A DNA stretch of 64,000 bases, taken from positions 29,756 to 93,755 of the forward strand of contig CAJJCP010000007.1 of assembly GCA_905182715.1 (NCBI GenBank). The letters are read 5' to 3'. Source of the stretch: an uncultured Candidatus Poseidoniales archaeon. GTDB lineage: Archaea; Thermoplasmatota; Poseidoniia; Poseidoniales; Poseidoniaceae. This document shows, in pieces, positions 16,878 through 24,964 of this stretch (position 1 is the stretch's first letter; the number at the start of each line of letters is the position of its first letter). The notes under the pieces are model-generated. The model ran no database searches, was not told the DNA's origin, and worked only from the letters and a program-made list of their open reading frames with translations. Made by a program: the position numbers and the translations under genes.

Positions 16878-17267
16878 TCATTCCCCCTCATGTAAGAAGC
16901 GAGGAAGGTGCTGCCTTCGCTTAAGTGACAGCGATGGTATTTGCTCGATCAATTGTTGATGGATATCATCCGCTAAAGCGTTCGGGTCAGAATCTCCACA
17001 AGTGAAGCAATCCAAGGCAAGCCACCCCTTTTCAGAATAGCAATGGGCAGAAACGTGACTTTCGTCGAGCAAGACTACAGCCGCAAAACCTACGGGCGAA
17101 TTAGAGCCATCAAATTGTTCAACATGCGAGTGAACATTCCGAGCATTGCTGCGTTCTACTGCTTTTTCAAGAATTTCAAGTATCCACTGCCCATCATTTT
17201 CTTTTGGTGAAACATACTCCGTATAATCGAGGAATACATGGGCCCCGTGGGCTTGGAAATTTGTCAT
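16878..17267 (-). CDS. speH: S-adenosylmethionine decarboxylase (SpeH/SpeD type)
   Basis: A small 129-aa prokaryotic AdoMet decarboxylase proenzyme. The self-cleavage site is at Glu-Ser in LLDESHVSAHCYSEKG; the Ser becomes the pyruvoyl group. The following WLALDCFTCGDSDP matches the family's conserved Cys region. It supplies decarboxylated AdoMet as aminopropyl donor for spermidine. I start it at the ATG at 17267, where AGGTGA is about 7 nt upstream; the GTG at 17276 lies inside that ribosome site. It runs into the deoxyhypusine synthase gene with 1-nt spacing. Confidence 0.92.
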   Translation of the reverse strand: MTNFQAHGAHVFLDYTEYVSPKENDGQWILEILEKAVERSNARNVHSHVEQFDGSNSPVGFAAVVLLDESHVSAHCYSEKGWLALDCFTCGDSDPNALADDIHQQLIEQIPSLSLKRRQHLPRFLHEGE

Positions 17268-17324
17268 GATGTTCACCTGTTCTTTGCTTCGGGTCCTAAA
17301 TCCTCTCTTTGAAATTTGTCTTGT

Positions 17325-18419
17325 TCAATGTACATGTTGCTTGAAAAAAGTCGATTCGATGGGGTTCCTTTTCCGGCCGAGTACTTCTCCATGCGGACTC
17401 CATCGCCCTTCATTACGTGCTTTGAGATGAGCAGCAATGGCTTTTGTTGCCAGCATTGCAGCTGTGAATTGAGTGATTGGCGTCTCTTCTTGGGCCACAA
17501 TTTCGTTGACATCAACGCTGATCACTGTGGCTTTTGGGGCGGCAAAGACTGCTTCAATTGTTTCAATGACTTGCCAAAAAGACAGACCACCAGGCACCGG
17601 AGTGCCCGTAGCAGGCACGAGACTTCCATCGAGTCCGTCGATGTCGAGCGTCAAATGAATCGGGCCTGAAAGCGTTTCAAGCGTCTTTAGCCATTGGCTC
17701 CATACCTCCTTTCCACGGGTTGGAGATTGCGTGTCTCGAGCGAAAAAGGTTGTAATTCGCTCGTCACTTTCAATCAATTCCAGTTCTTGTTTCGAATAGG
17801 CTCGAATGCCGACTTGAAGCAAGCGTCCAATTCCTAAATCGAGACTTCGGCCTGCTGCACATGCATGCGAATATGCTTCACCATTGAGTTCTTCACGAAG
17901 GTCTGCATGTGCATCGATTTGAACAACAGTGAGACGATGAAGATCTCCATCGATAAGTGGGTGATGTTGGGCAGCAAGGACTAACGGTGGTAAAATCCCA
18001 TGTTCACCACCCAGAGCAAGTGGAAAACAATCGCCTGAATACCAGGGTTGTAAATAGCCGCGAATGTTGTCTAATTGTTCTCCGAGATTCTTTCCTTCCC
18101 CGTCCCATTCAGGTGCAGTAAAGATGTTTGCTCCAGCTGGTAAATCTTGACCCAGTGCATCATCAAACAATTCAACTTGCCCGCTTGCAGCAACGCAAGC
18201 AGCAGGGCCTTGGGCTGTACCTTGGCCGTAGGATGTTGTGAGTTCATAGGGTAATTGTAACACTACGACGTCTACATTTTCACCCTGTTCGGGTAAACCG
18301 AGGAAATTACCCTCAACATAGTCTTCGCTCACAACCTTGCCCTTGCACAGGTGTTCTTGAGGCTGTTGTTTGATGTTGTTTAAGGTGAGTCGCTTGTTGG
18401 GCTGTATGTCGGGGGGCAT
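17325..18419 (-). CDS. speB: Agmatinase / ureohydrolase-family enzyme
   Basis: An arginase-fold enzyme with all binuclear Mn ligand motifs: GGEHG, DAHADLR, the HAC segment and DIDGLD. It would hydrolyse agmatine to putrescine and urea. At 364 aa it is longer than usual (about 300), mainly by an N-terminal extension before VDVVVLQLPYE. It is the first gene of the polyamine cluster; 57 bp separate it from speH. A G-rich site (GGGG, 6 nt before) supports the ATG at 18419. Arginase or guanidinobutyrase activity is less likely given the context. Confidence 0.88.
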   Translation of the reverse strand: MPPDIQPNKRLTLNNIKQQPQEHLCKGKVVSEDYVEGNFLGLPEQGENVDVVVLQLPYELTTSYGQGTAQGPAACVAASGQVELFDDALGQDLPAGANIFTAPEWDGEGKNLGEQLDNIRGYLQPWYSGDCFPLALGGEHGILPPLVLAAQHHPLIDGDLHRLTVVQIDAHADLREELNGEAYSHACAAGRSLDLGIGRLLQVGIRAYSKQELELIESDERITTFFARDTQSPTRGKEVWSQWLKTLETLSGPIHLTLDIDGLDGSLVPATGTPVPGGLSFWQVIETIEAVFAAPKATVISVDVNEIVAQEETPITQFTAAMLATKAIAAHLKARNEGRWSPHGEVLGRKRNPIESTFFKQHVH

Positions 18420-18567
18420 CTATTGCCCCGGCATTTCGAGGCTTGGAGGGATAAAATTGACCGATTCTTCTTCTTTTCATGAAATATCATCGATGAGTCT
18501 ATATGGGTCGGAGTACAATATAATATGTGTCTGCGAAGTAATTTAGCGGCCAGCGGGGGAATAAAAA

Positions 18568-18993
18568 ATGACAATGACATTATCTGAACTTACACGAGCA
18601 ATTCAACAGCACATCGATTTGGAGATGGATGAAGAAGTCGCACAAGGAATGGCGGAACACGCTCTTGGATTCTTCGGCTTCTATAACCGTATTATTGACA
18701 ATGCTTTGGAACCAACCGATCGTAACTTATTCTACATGTTCCAAGATTACGAACTCCTTACAACTGAATCAGAAGAAACGACTCTTTGGGACGGTCGTGA
18801 ATGGAGGATTCACTACTGGAAATTCAAACCGGACCTACGCGAACGGGTCGAATCATACATGCAAAGAAACCGTGACCCTGAAGACATCGATCCTTTTGCT
18901 GACATCTACGGTGGTCAAACCAATATCAACTCCATTTGGACACGTGAATCTGAAAGGGTTACCAATCCCAATGCGTTTACTTCGGATTGGTAA
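18568..18993 (+). CDS. Conserved archaeal protein, DUF6015-like
   Basis: A 141-aa acidic protein. The N-terminal half looks like a helical domain, with MAEHALGFFGFYNRIIDN and LEPTDRNLFYMFQDYELLTT. The middle has TTLWDGREWRIHYW, which reads as a small winged-helix-like beta hairpin. From memory this pattern matches the DUF6015 family of Thermoplasmata-type archaea; I could not verify that. GGGGG lies 8 nt before the ATG. It may be a transcriptional regulator, but this is a guess. Confidence 0.7.
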   Translation: MTMTLSELTRAIQQHIDLEMDEEVAQGMAEHALGFFGFYNRIIDNALEPTDRNLFYMFQDYELLTTESEETTLWDGREWRIHYWKFKPDLRERVESYMQRNRDPEDIDPFADIYGGQTNINSIWTRESERVTNPNAFTSDW

Positions 18994-19035
18994 ATCGTTG
19001 GTTAAGTTCTTGAACGACCACCGTGACCGAAGTCC

Positions 19036-20382
19036 ATGCGCGTTTGGGCTCTTTGTGTTCTTCTCTTAGCCAGTGCGTCTGTGCCAATGCTTACATCGGC
19101 ACAACAGCCTGACATTATACAGGAGCACTGGTACCATACGTATGCGACACTCACAGCCGATGTGAATGCTTGGGCTGACGACCATCCTGACATTGTTGAC
19201 TTGACTATCGCAGGCCAAACTGAACTCGGAAAGAATCTCTGGGTCGTACGGATCTCAGATTGGAGCAACGATACAAAAGCCGATGGAACGGACAAAGAAA
19301 TCGTCTATATTGATGGAGGTCATCACGGTAACGAACATCTCGGTACTGAATTGGCGTTCCTTACCGCTGAATTCTATATTGAAGGGTGGGCTGCTGGAGA
19401 CCAAGAAGCGATTGACGTACTCACAAATACCGAACTCCATGTTCTCATTATGCTCAACGCTGACGGAAATGATTTAGACACACGTTGGAATGTCAATCAA
19501 GTTGATTTAAATCGAAATTATGACCATCACTGGAACGAACAAGACGAGACACAGCCAGGCTCAGGTCCATTTAGCGAAGCAGAAACTGCAGCGAATGCCA
19601 ATTACATGAATACTGTTGTCCCCAATGCCGACTTGTATGTTACAATGCATACTGGTGTTTGGATTATGTTGCATCCATGGGGCTACATTCCAGACCAGCC
19701 GATCGATTGGGAAATGTTTCATTTCATTCGAGATGATGTCCACGCCAATATCTCAGACATTCCAATTCGCAATGCTAACGAAGGATTGTATCCTAATTCA
19801 GGGACTTCTCGTGACTACGGCTATGGCATCATGGGGTACCCGACATTCACCTTCGAGACCGATGATGAACAATGGTTACTCGGTACTGTTGAGGCACTTT
19901 CTGACCGCTTAGGAGAAGAACTCGAAGTTATGCGATACCTTATCGATAATGTCTATAGTTGGAGGGCTCGTTTAGAGGTCCAATCAATCGTTCTTGAGGA
20001 TGATGAATTGACATTGGATATCAATAATATCGGCCGTGCAACGACAGCAAATGCAACGCTGCAATATATTGATTCATCTGGTAGTGTGGTTTGGAATTCA
20101 TCGAACTTTTCAGTAAATGCTACCAATTCTGCACAGGTCTCTTTCGATACATCTTCTCTTTCCATGACGACAGATGGTGCTTGGGAGTTACGGTATCAAG
20201 TACGAATCGTAGAATCTGCTCGTTGGGTTTCTGAACCAATTGAAGCGGACATGGTAGCGATTGTTGAAGATGATGAGTCGAGTTTCCTGGTCGGTTATGG
20301 GTTGTTTAATCCAGTGACCATCATAGCTGGCTTTGTGGCTGTTGCGGCAGTGATTCAAAGCGAGAAAGAAGAAGAAAAATGA
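19036..20382 (+). CDS. Secreted M14 zinc carboxypeptidase with membrane anchor
   Basis: A 448-aa exported peptidase. A signal peptide (residues 1 to about 22, ending TSAQQ) is followed by the M14 domain: HHGNEH gives the HxxE zinc ligands, VTMHTG the third zinc His, VDLNRNYDHHW and TSRDYGY the substrate-binding Arg residues, and FTFETDD the catalytic Glu. A beta-rich domain of about 100 residues follows, then a helix near the C-terminus (NPVTIIAGFVAVAAVI) and a charged tail, so the enzyme is tethered outside the cell. Consistent with protein degradation in a heterotrophic planktonic archaeon. Confidence 0.92.
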   Translation: MRVWALCVLLLASASVPMLTSAQQPDIIQEHWYHTYATLTADVNAWADDHPDIVDLTIAGQTELGKNLWVVRISDWSNDTKADGTDKEIVYIDGGHHGNEHLGTELAFLTAEFYIEGWAAGDQEAIDVLTNTELHVLIMLNADGNDLDTRWNVNQVDLNRNYDHHWNEQDETQPGSGPFSEAETAANANYMNTVVPNADLYVTMHTGVWIMLHPWGYIPDQPIDWEMFHFIRDDVHANISDIPIRNANEGLYPNSGTSRDYGYGIMGYPTFTFETDDEQWLLGTVEALSDRLGEELEVMRYLIDNVYSWRARLEVQSIVLEDDELTLDINNIGRATTANATLQYIDSSGSVVWNSSNFSVNATNSAQVSFDTSSLSMTTDGAWELRYQVRIVESARWVSEPIEADMVAIVEDDESSFLVGYGLFNPVTIIAGFVAVAAVIQSEKEEEK

Positions 20383-20463
20383 TGAATTCCATCACTTCTC
20401 TTTGCTGATATGTAGGCGCGAGGTTTCAAGTGCTTCAAGGACTACGCAAACATAGGTGAACTC

Positions 20464-21957
20464 ATGAAAGTAAGCGTAAGCCCCGGCCACAACATTAACG
20501 GAACCCTCATTCTACCCCTTTTCGAAGGCTTTGATGCACTACCTGAAGCACATGAAACTGGCCTTCATACCGCATTGAAAGCCCAAATCAACCGTATTCT
20601 CCAAGATGGAGATTTCAAAGGAAAGATGAAATCTACAATGTCTATTCTCGGTGGCGAAGGTGGAAAAGCAATGTTAGTCGGCCTCGGCAAAGAAGACGAT
20701 GCTGATGCTCACTCATACCGCAAAGCAGGCGCAGCAGTCGTTGCAAGCCGAAAGAAAGTTCATGGCACAGATTTGACTGTTGTATTCAACGGTACTTCCA
20801 TCGATGCAATGGGTGCCTTTGCTGAAGGTATGCTCTTGCGTGATTATTCCTATGACCATTACAAACAACAAGAGGAAGAAGACAAAGAAAGTGAACTTGA
20901 TGTTCGAATTACTTGTGATGAAGGCCAAGAAGATGAACTTAATTCACTCATCAAGATTCATGCTGGTGTTGCCTCAGGTGTTCACCTTTCACGTGATCTT
21001 GGAAACTGTCCTCCAAACGACATGTACCCTGAAGCATTTGCTGACCAAGCATGGGAATGGGCAAAGCAATACGATGATGTCGAAGTAACCATCATCAATT
21101 ACGAGCAAGCAGTCAAAGCCGGAATGGGCGGACTGGTTGCTGTCGGTATGGGGTCTGCACGTAAACCGTGCATGGTCATCTTCCAACTCAATGGTAAGAA
21201 ACCGGGTCGATGCCCTCTCCTTGTCGGTAAGGGAATTACTTTCGACACTGGCGGTATTTCACTCAAACCTGGTGCAAACATGGACGAAATGAAGTACGAC
21301 ATGGGTGGCTCTGCTACTGTTTTCGGGACCATGCAAGCTCTTGCATCGACTGGACACAAAGGAAAGGTCGTTGCCATTACCTGTATGGCTGAAAACATGC
21401 CTTCATCCAATGCTCAACGTCCAGGAGACGTCATCAAAACCCTCTCTGGAAAAACCATTGAAATCCTCAACACCGATGCTGAAGGACGCCTCGTTCTCTC
21501 TGATGGATTGTGGAAAGCTGGCGAATTTGACCCTGAATACATCATCGACTTTGCAACATTAACGGGTGCATGTGTCGTTGCTCTTGGCCACGAAGCAACC
21601 GGTCTCTGGTCCAACGATGATGACTTCCGAACTCGTATACATGATGCTGGAAACGCCGTTGATGAACTCGCTTGGCCTATGCCACTGCTCCCTGCTTTTG
21701 AGAAGGAAATGACCAATTCTAAGATTGCAGATACTCGCAACCTTGGCGCTGGTCGTTATGGTGGAGCAAATACTGCTGCTGCCTTCCTCAAGCAATTCGT
21801 TCCAAACCGTAACTACGAGAAAGACGGTGAACAAATCACTTGGGCACACATGGATATCGCAGGAACATACTGGGGTGCAAAGACCAACTCAATGGTTGGA
21901 AACGGTGCTACAGGTATTCATGTTCGAACCATGTACCATCTCATCACCAATGGATGA
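20464..21957 (+). CDS. pepA: Leucyl aminopeptidase (M17)
   Basis: A cytosolic binuclear-zinc aminopeptidase of 497 aa. Metal and catalytic residues sit in GKGITFDTGG (Lys, Asp), MKYDMGGSA (Asp) and NTDAEGRLVL (Asp, Glu, Arg). The N-terminal regulatory domain (residues 1 to about 170) is more divergent and very acidic near the linker. AGGTGA precedes the ATG. Together with the preceding carboxypeptidase and other peptidases in the window it supports peptide catabolism. Confidence 0.95.
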   Translation: MKVSVSPGHNINGTLILPLFEGFDALPEAHETGLHTALKAQINRILQDGDFKGKMKSTMSILGGEGGKAMLVGLGKEDDADAHSYRKAGAAVVASRKKVHGTDLTVVFNGTSIDAMGAFAEGMLLRDYSYDHYKQQEEEDKESELDVRITCDEGQEDELNSLIKIHAGVASGVHLSRDLGNCPPNDMYPEAFADQAWEWAKQYDDVEVTIINYEQAVKAGMGGLVAVGMGSARKPCMVIFQLNGKKPGRCPLLVGKGITFDTGGISLKPGANMDEMKYDMGGSATVFGTMQALASTGHKGKVVAITCMAENMPSSNAQRPGDVIKTLSGKTIEILNTDAEGRLVLSDGLWKAGEFDPEYIIDFATLTGACVVALGHEATGLWSNDDDFRTRIHDAGNAVDELAWPMPLLPAFEKEMTNSKIADTRNLGAGRYGGANTAAAFLKQFVPNRNYEKDGEQITWAHMDIAGTYWGAKTNSMVGNGATGIHVRTMYHLITNG

Positions 21958-21981
21958 AGCGACTTTCTGAGGCCGTAACTC

Positions 21982-22815
21982 ATGCATCGCCGTGCATCAC
22001 TTCCAGCACGCATCAATGTTTTAGGTGAACATACAGATTATGCCGGGGGTCTCGCACTTCCCTTTGCAACTCACCTCCGTTTAACCTTGAATGCCTTCTC
22101 ATTAGAGGAGGGATACGAGGGTGATGCTACAATCATTGAATTATGGCGTGCAGCGGGTGGCTGGCCAGCACGTTTGAATGTAGAGAGTCAAATCCCCATT
22201 GGTGTTGGAATGTCCTCGTCTGCTGCCTTATGTTTGGCAGTCGTATTGTGTGTAAACGGTTCAATGAAGCCTTTGGCTGCATGCTTGGAAGCGCAAAGAA
22301 TCGAACATCAGGTTCTCAAAACACCGTGTGGCCTTTTGGACCAAATGGCGATGATGTTCGCAAAAGACGGATGTGCAACGCTGATTGATTTCTCAAATCA
22401 ATCAACTCAATGTGTTATTTTACCTGTTGAATGGATCTTTAAACTGGTCGACTCAGGAATCCATCGAAATCTAAGTGAGACTTCATATCGAAGTCACATC
22501 GGCGATGCCATTCAAGTCGCTCATGTCGAAACGGAAAACCAACGGGTGAAGTCGGCACTTGGAGCATCGGCTCAAGAACTCGGGTTACTTCTCAACCAAT
22601 CACATGCTTCACTGCAAACACTTGGCGTGAGTCTTACAGGAATGGATGAACAGGTCGCTGTATTGCAACAAACAGACGGTGTACTCGGTGCTCGAATGAT
22701 GGGTGGTGGGTACGGTGGCATGATTTTGGTCTTGGTGGAGAGTTCCGAAATCCTACCAGATGCTCAAACTTTTCACCCTTCACAGGGTGGCTTTGTTGAG
22801 GAATTCTTCGAGTGA
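21982..22815 (+). CDS. Compact galactokinase-like GHMP kinase
   Basis: A GHMP-family sugar kinase. PARINVLGEHTDYAGG is the galactokinase substrate signature, GVGMSSSAAL the ATP loop, and ARMMGGGYGGMILV the third motif. It should make a sugar 1-phosphate. With 277 aa it is about 100 residues shorter than typical galactokinases, having lost parts of the central region, yet all three motifs remain. It follows pepA by 24 bp and overlaps, tail to tail by 36 bp, the GH1-nucleotidyltransferase gene, whose two activities bracket this kinase in a plausible salvage route. The sugar could be galactose or another aldose. Confidence 0.85.
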   Translation: MHRRASLPARINVLGEHTDYAGGLALPFATHLRLTLNAFSLEEGYEGDATIIELWRAAGGWPARLNVESQIPIGVGMSSSAALCLAVVLCVNGSMKPLAACLEAQRIEHQVLKTPCGLLDQMAMMFAKDGCATLIDFSNQSTQCVILPVEWIFKLVDSGIHRNLSETSYRSHIGDAIQVAHVETENQRVKSALGASAQELGLLLNQSHASLQTLGVSLTGMDEQVAVLQQTDGVLGARMMGGGYGGMILVLVESSEILPDAQTFHPSQGGFVEEFFE

Positions 22816-24771
22816 AGCAAGCCGTTCAGGTGTCCCCATATCCCAAAATTTAGTATTGTCAAGGTGCGTTACTGCCTTTCCAGAAAGGGCGGGATAGACA
22901 GTCTCTTCCCAACTCCATTTTCCTTCTTTACCGTACTTGAGTAAAGTTGATTTTTCGACAACACTGGTTCCAGCTTCGTAACCATTCAGCGTTTGTGACG
23001 ATTTGGTCTGTTTATCATATTCAATTAATTGCCCATCTTTGTGTTGGAGGTTCATCGAAGAATGTGCCTCTGTAACCGTCATCGTTAACGGGGAATCCAT
23101 CGATTGGTGAAGGTTCAACAAAGGAGAGTAATCAACTGGATGTAAATCGTCACCCCATACGAGAATGAAACGCTCTTCGAGTAACTCTCGTGCATTCCAT
23201 AGTGCGCCTCCAGTTCCGAGTGGCTCATGTTCTTGATGAAACGTCAGAGCCATTCCGGGGTGAGTAATTCCTTCAAACTGTTCTCCAAGATGACCTGTAA
23301 GAATTAATGCATGCATACATCCTTGCCGTTGAGCCCAATCAAGAATATGATGAAGGATTGGCTTACCGGAAACTTCAATCAAAGATTTTGGGGTTTTTTC
23401 AGTTATTTTCCCTAAGCGGGTGCCGAGGCCACCAGCCATGACCACAAGTTGAGGGGTTGTATGCGCTTTCACAATCGCAGCATATTCGTGGCCGCTTTCT
23501 TTGAGAGTTCTCTTTTTTGTCTCAAAATCAACATGATACAATCCAAATCTTTGGTCATAACCTTCAGCCCACTCGAAATTATCCATCAAACTCCAATGAT
23601 AAAAACCACGCACGTCTATTCCGTCCGCAATGGCTTCCGCAGTGATGAGCAGATGTCTTCGGATATGCTCAGGGCGCATGTCATCATCGTCATCTGCCAC
23701 CCCGTTTTCAGTGACGAGAATTGGAATGTTGAGGTCTGTGACCATATCAAAGGCCCTTCGAAGTCCTTCCGCATACATTGGGTATCGGAAATCAGTTCGT
23801 TGTTCCCATGGTCGAATTAACGGATCGATTTCAACTTTCGTTGGCATGAATGGTGTTGTCAATAAGTGGGTGTAATAGTTGACTCCGATGAAATCACTGC
23901 TGCCTTTGAGTCCTTCAATAGGCTTTGAAAAGAGGGCTGATGGCGGCTTAAACCTTCCATTCTTGAGTCCTTTGAGCCAACAGCGGTTGAACATGCCATC
24001 GAGAATTTTCGCCTGCATCCAATGAAGGGGATTCCAACGCCGATAAGGATCGAAAATATTGATGTTCTTTACCAACCCAATTTGGCATTTTTCTCCATTT
24101 TCCATTGCTTTGAGTGTACGGTAGCATTGTGCGTGAGCACGCATTAAGTTGAGCGACACCGTTCGAACTCGTTTGAACGAGCGAACACCGGGCGGGAATT
24201 CACCGAGAACATACCCCATCGTGGCATAGACCGCTGGTTCGTTAATTGTACACCACCATTCAACACGGTCGCTAAGGTGTTCAAACATCATTGAGCAAAA
24301 GTTGACCCATCCGGCGATGTTTTCTTCTTTTTCAAATCCACCTTGTTCATCCCACCACAGGGGTTGAGTGAAGTGGTGCAAAGTCACCATTGGTTGGATG
24401 CCTTGAATCAATAGTTCATCGACCAAATCCGAATACCACTGGATCGCTTCAGAATCGAACTGCCCCTCCTCGGGTTCGATTCTCGACCATTCAATTGAAA
24501 ATCTGTAATGCGACACTCCGAGTTCTTTGATGAGTGTAACATCTTCTTCTCTCCGATTCCAATGGTCACATGCATCGCCGCTCAATTGTTTGCTTTTCGA
24601 ACGTGGCTCAAACGCAGACCAATTATTTGTATTCCCTCCTTCAATTTGGTGTGAAGCAGTAGCTACACCCCACATGAAATCTTTGGGAAATGCACTCCCG
24701 TCTTTCAGTGAACTGTAATCAACAGTATCCCACTGGCGGTGTTCTTCAGTCCACACATGCTTTCCAAGCAT
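22780..24771 (-). CDS. Fusion of GH1 beta-glycosidase and sugar-phosphate nucleotidyltransferase
   Basis: Numbered from an in-frame ATG at 24819. Residues about 40-450 are a complete glycoside hydrolase family 1 barrel, with the acid/base Glu in TINEP (E194), the nucleophile Glu in LVTENG (E371) and the aglycone-site WSLMDNFEWAEGY. Residues about 456-679 are a nucleotidyltransferase with VMAGGLGTRLG, TPKSLIEVSGKPI and VWGDDLHP, like RmlA/ManC/HddC enzymes. The junction is continuous in frame and the second domain has no own start codon before its first strand, so this is a true fusion. I prefer the start at 24771 (MLGKHVW). The gene lies just after tRNA-Gly(UCC). No signal peptide, so it is cytosolic. 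Confidence 0.88.
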   Translation of the reverse strand: MLGKHVWTEEHRQWDTVDYSSLKDGSAFPKDFMWGVATASHQIEGGNTNNWSAFEPRSKSKQLSGDACDHWNRREEDVTLIKELGVSHYRFSIEWSRIEPEEGQFDSEAIQWYSDLVDELLIQGIQPMVTLHHFTQPLWWDEQGGFEKEENIAGWVNFCSMMFEHLSDRVEWWCTINEPAVYATMGYVLGEFPPGVRSFKRVRTVSLNLMRAHAQCYRTLKAMENGEKCQIGLVKNINIFDPYRRWNPLHWMQAKILDGMFNRCWLKGLKNGRFKPPSALFSKPIEGLKGSSDFIGVNYYTHLLTTPFMPTKVEIDPLIRPWEQRTDFRYPMYAEGLRRAFDMVTDLNIPILVTENGVADDDDDMRPEHIRRHLLITAEAIADGIDVRGFYHWSLMDNFEWAEGYDQRFGLYHVDFETKKRTLKESGHEYAAIVKAHTTPQLVVMAGGLGTRLGKITEKTPKSLIEVSGKPILHHILDWAQRQGCMHALILTGHLGEQFEGITHPGMALTFHQEHEPLGTGGALWNARELLEERFILVWGDDLHPVDYSPLLNLHQSMDSPLTMTVTEAHSSMNLQHKDGQLIEYDKQTKSSQTLNGYEAGTSVVEKSTLLKYGKEGKWSWEETVYPALSGKAVTHLDNTKFWDMGTPERLASLEEFLNKATL

Positions 24772-24829
24772 GAAACAGCCATGAGGTTTTTTGTTCAACA
24801 ATCCGCTTGTAAAGCGCACATCTTGAAGG

Positions 24830-24900
24830 TGCGGATAGCGGGAGTCGAACCCGCGACAAGAGGTTGGAAACCTCCTATGTTACCACTACACCATATCCGC
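24830..24900 (-). tRNA. tRNA-Gly (UCC)
   Basis: A complete cloverleaf with the acceptor GCGGATA/TATCCGC, D-arm GTG/CAT, anticodon stem GGAGG/CCTCT with loop TTTCCAA (anticodon UCC) and T-arm GCGGG-TTCGACT-CCCGC. The discriminator is A. There is no intron and CCA is not encoded. It is the second tRNA-Gly in the window, 12 kb from the GCC isoacceptor. Confidence 0.95.
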
Positions 24901-24964
24901 ATGATGTGAATATTTGTCCGAGAAGCCTCTCCTCTTTGAGTGAATCGGTCTTTCAATTACCAAT

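Noticed and set aside
22780..22815. Overlap of kinase and fusion gene as sign of a frame error
   Set aside because: Both C-termini look natural up to their stops, so a true convergent overlap is more likely.
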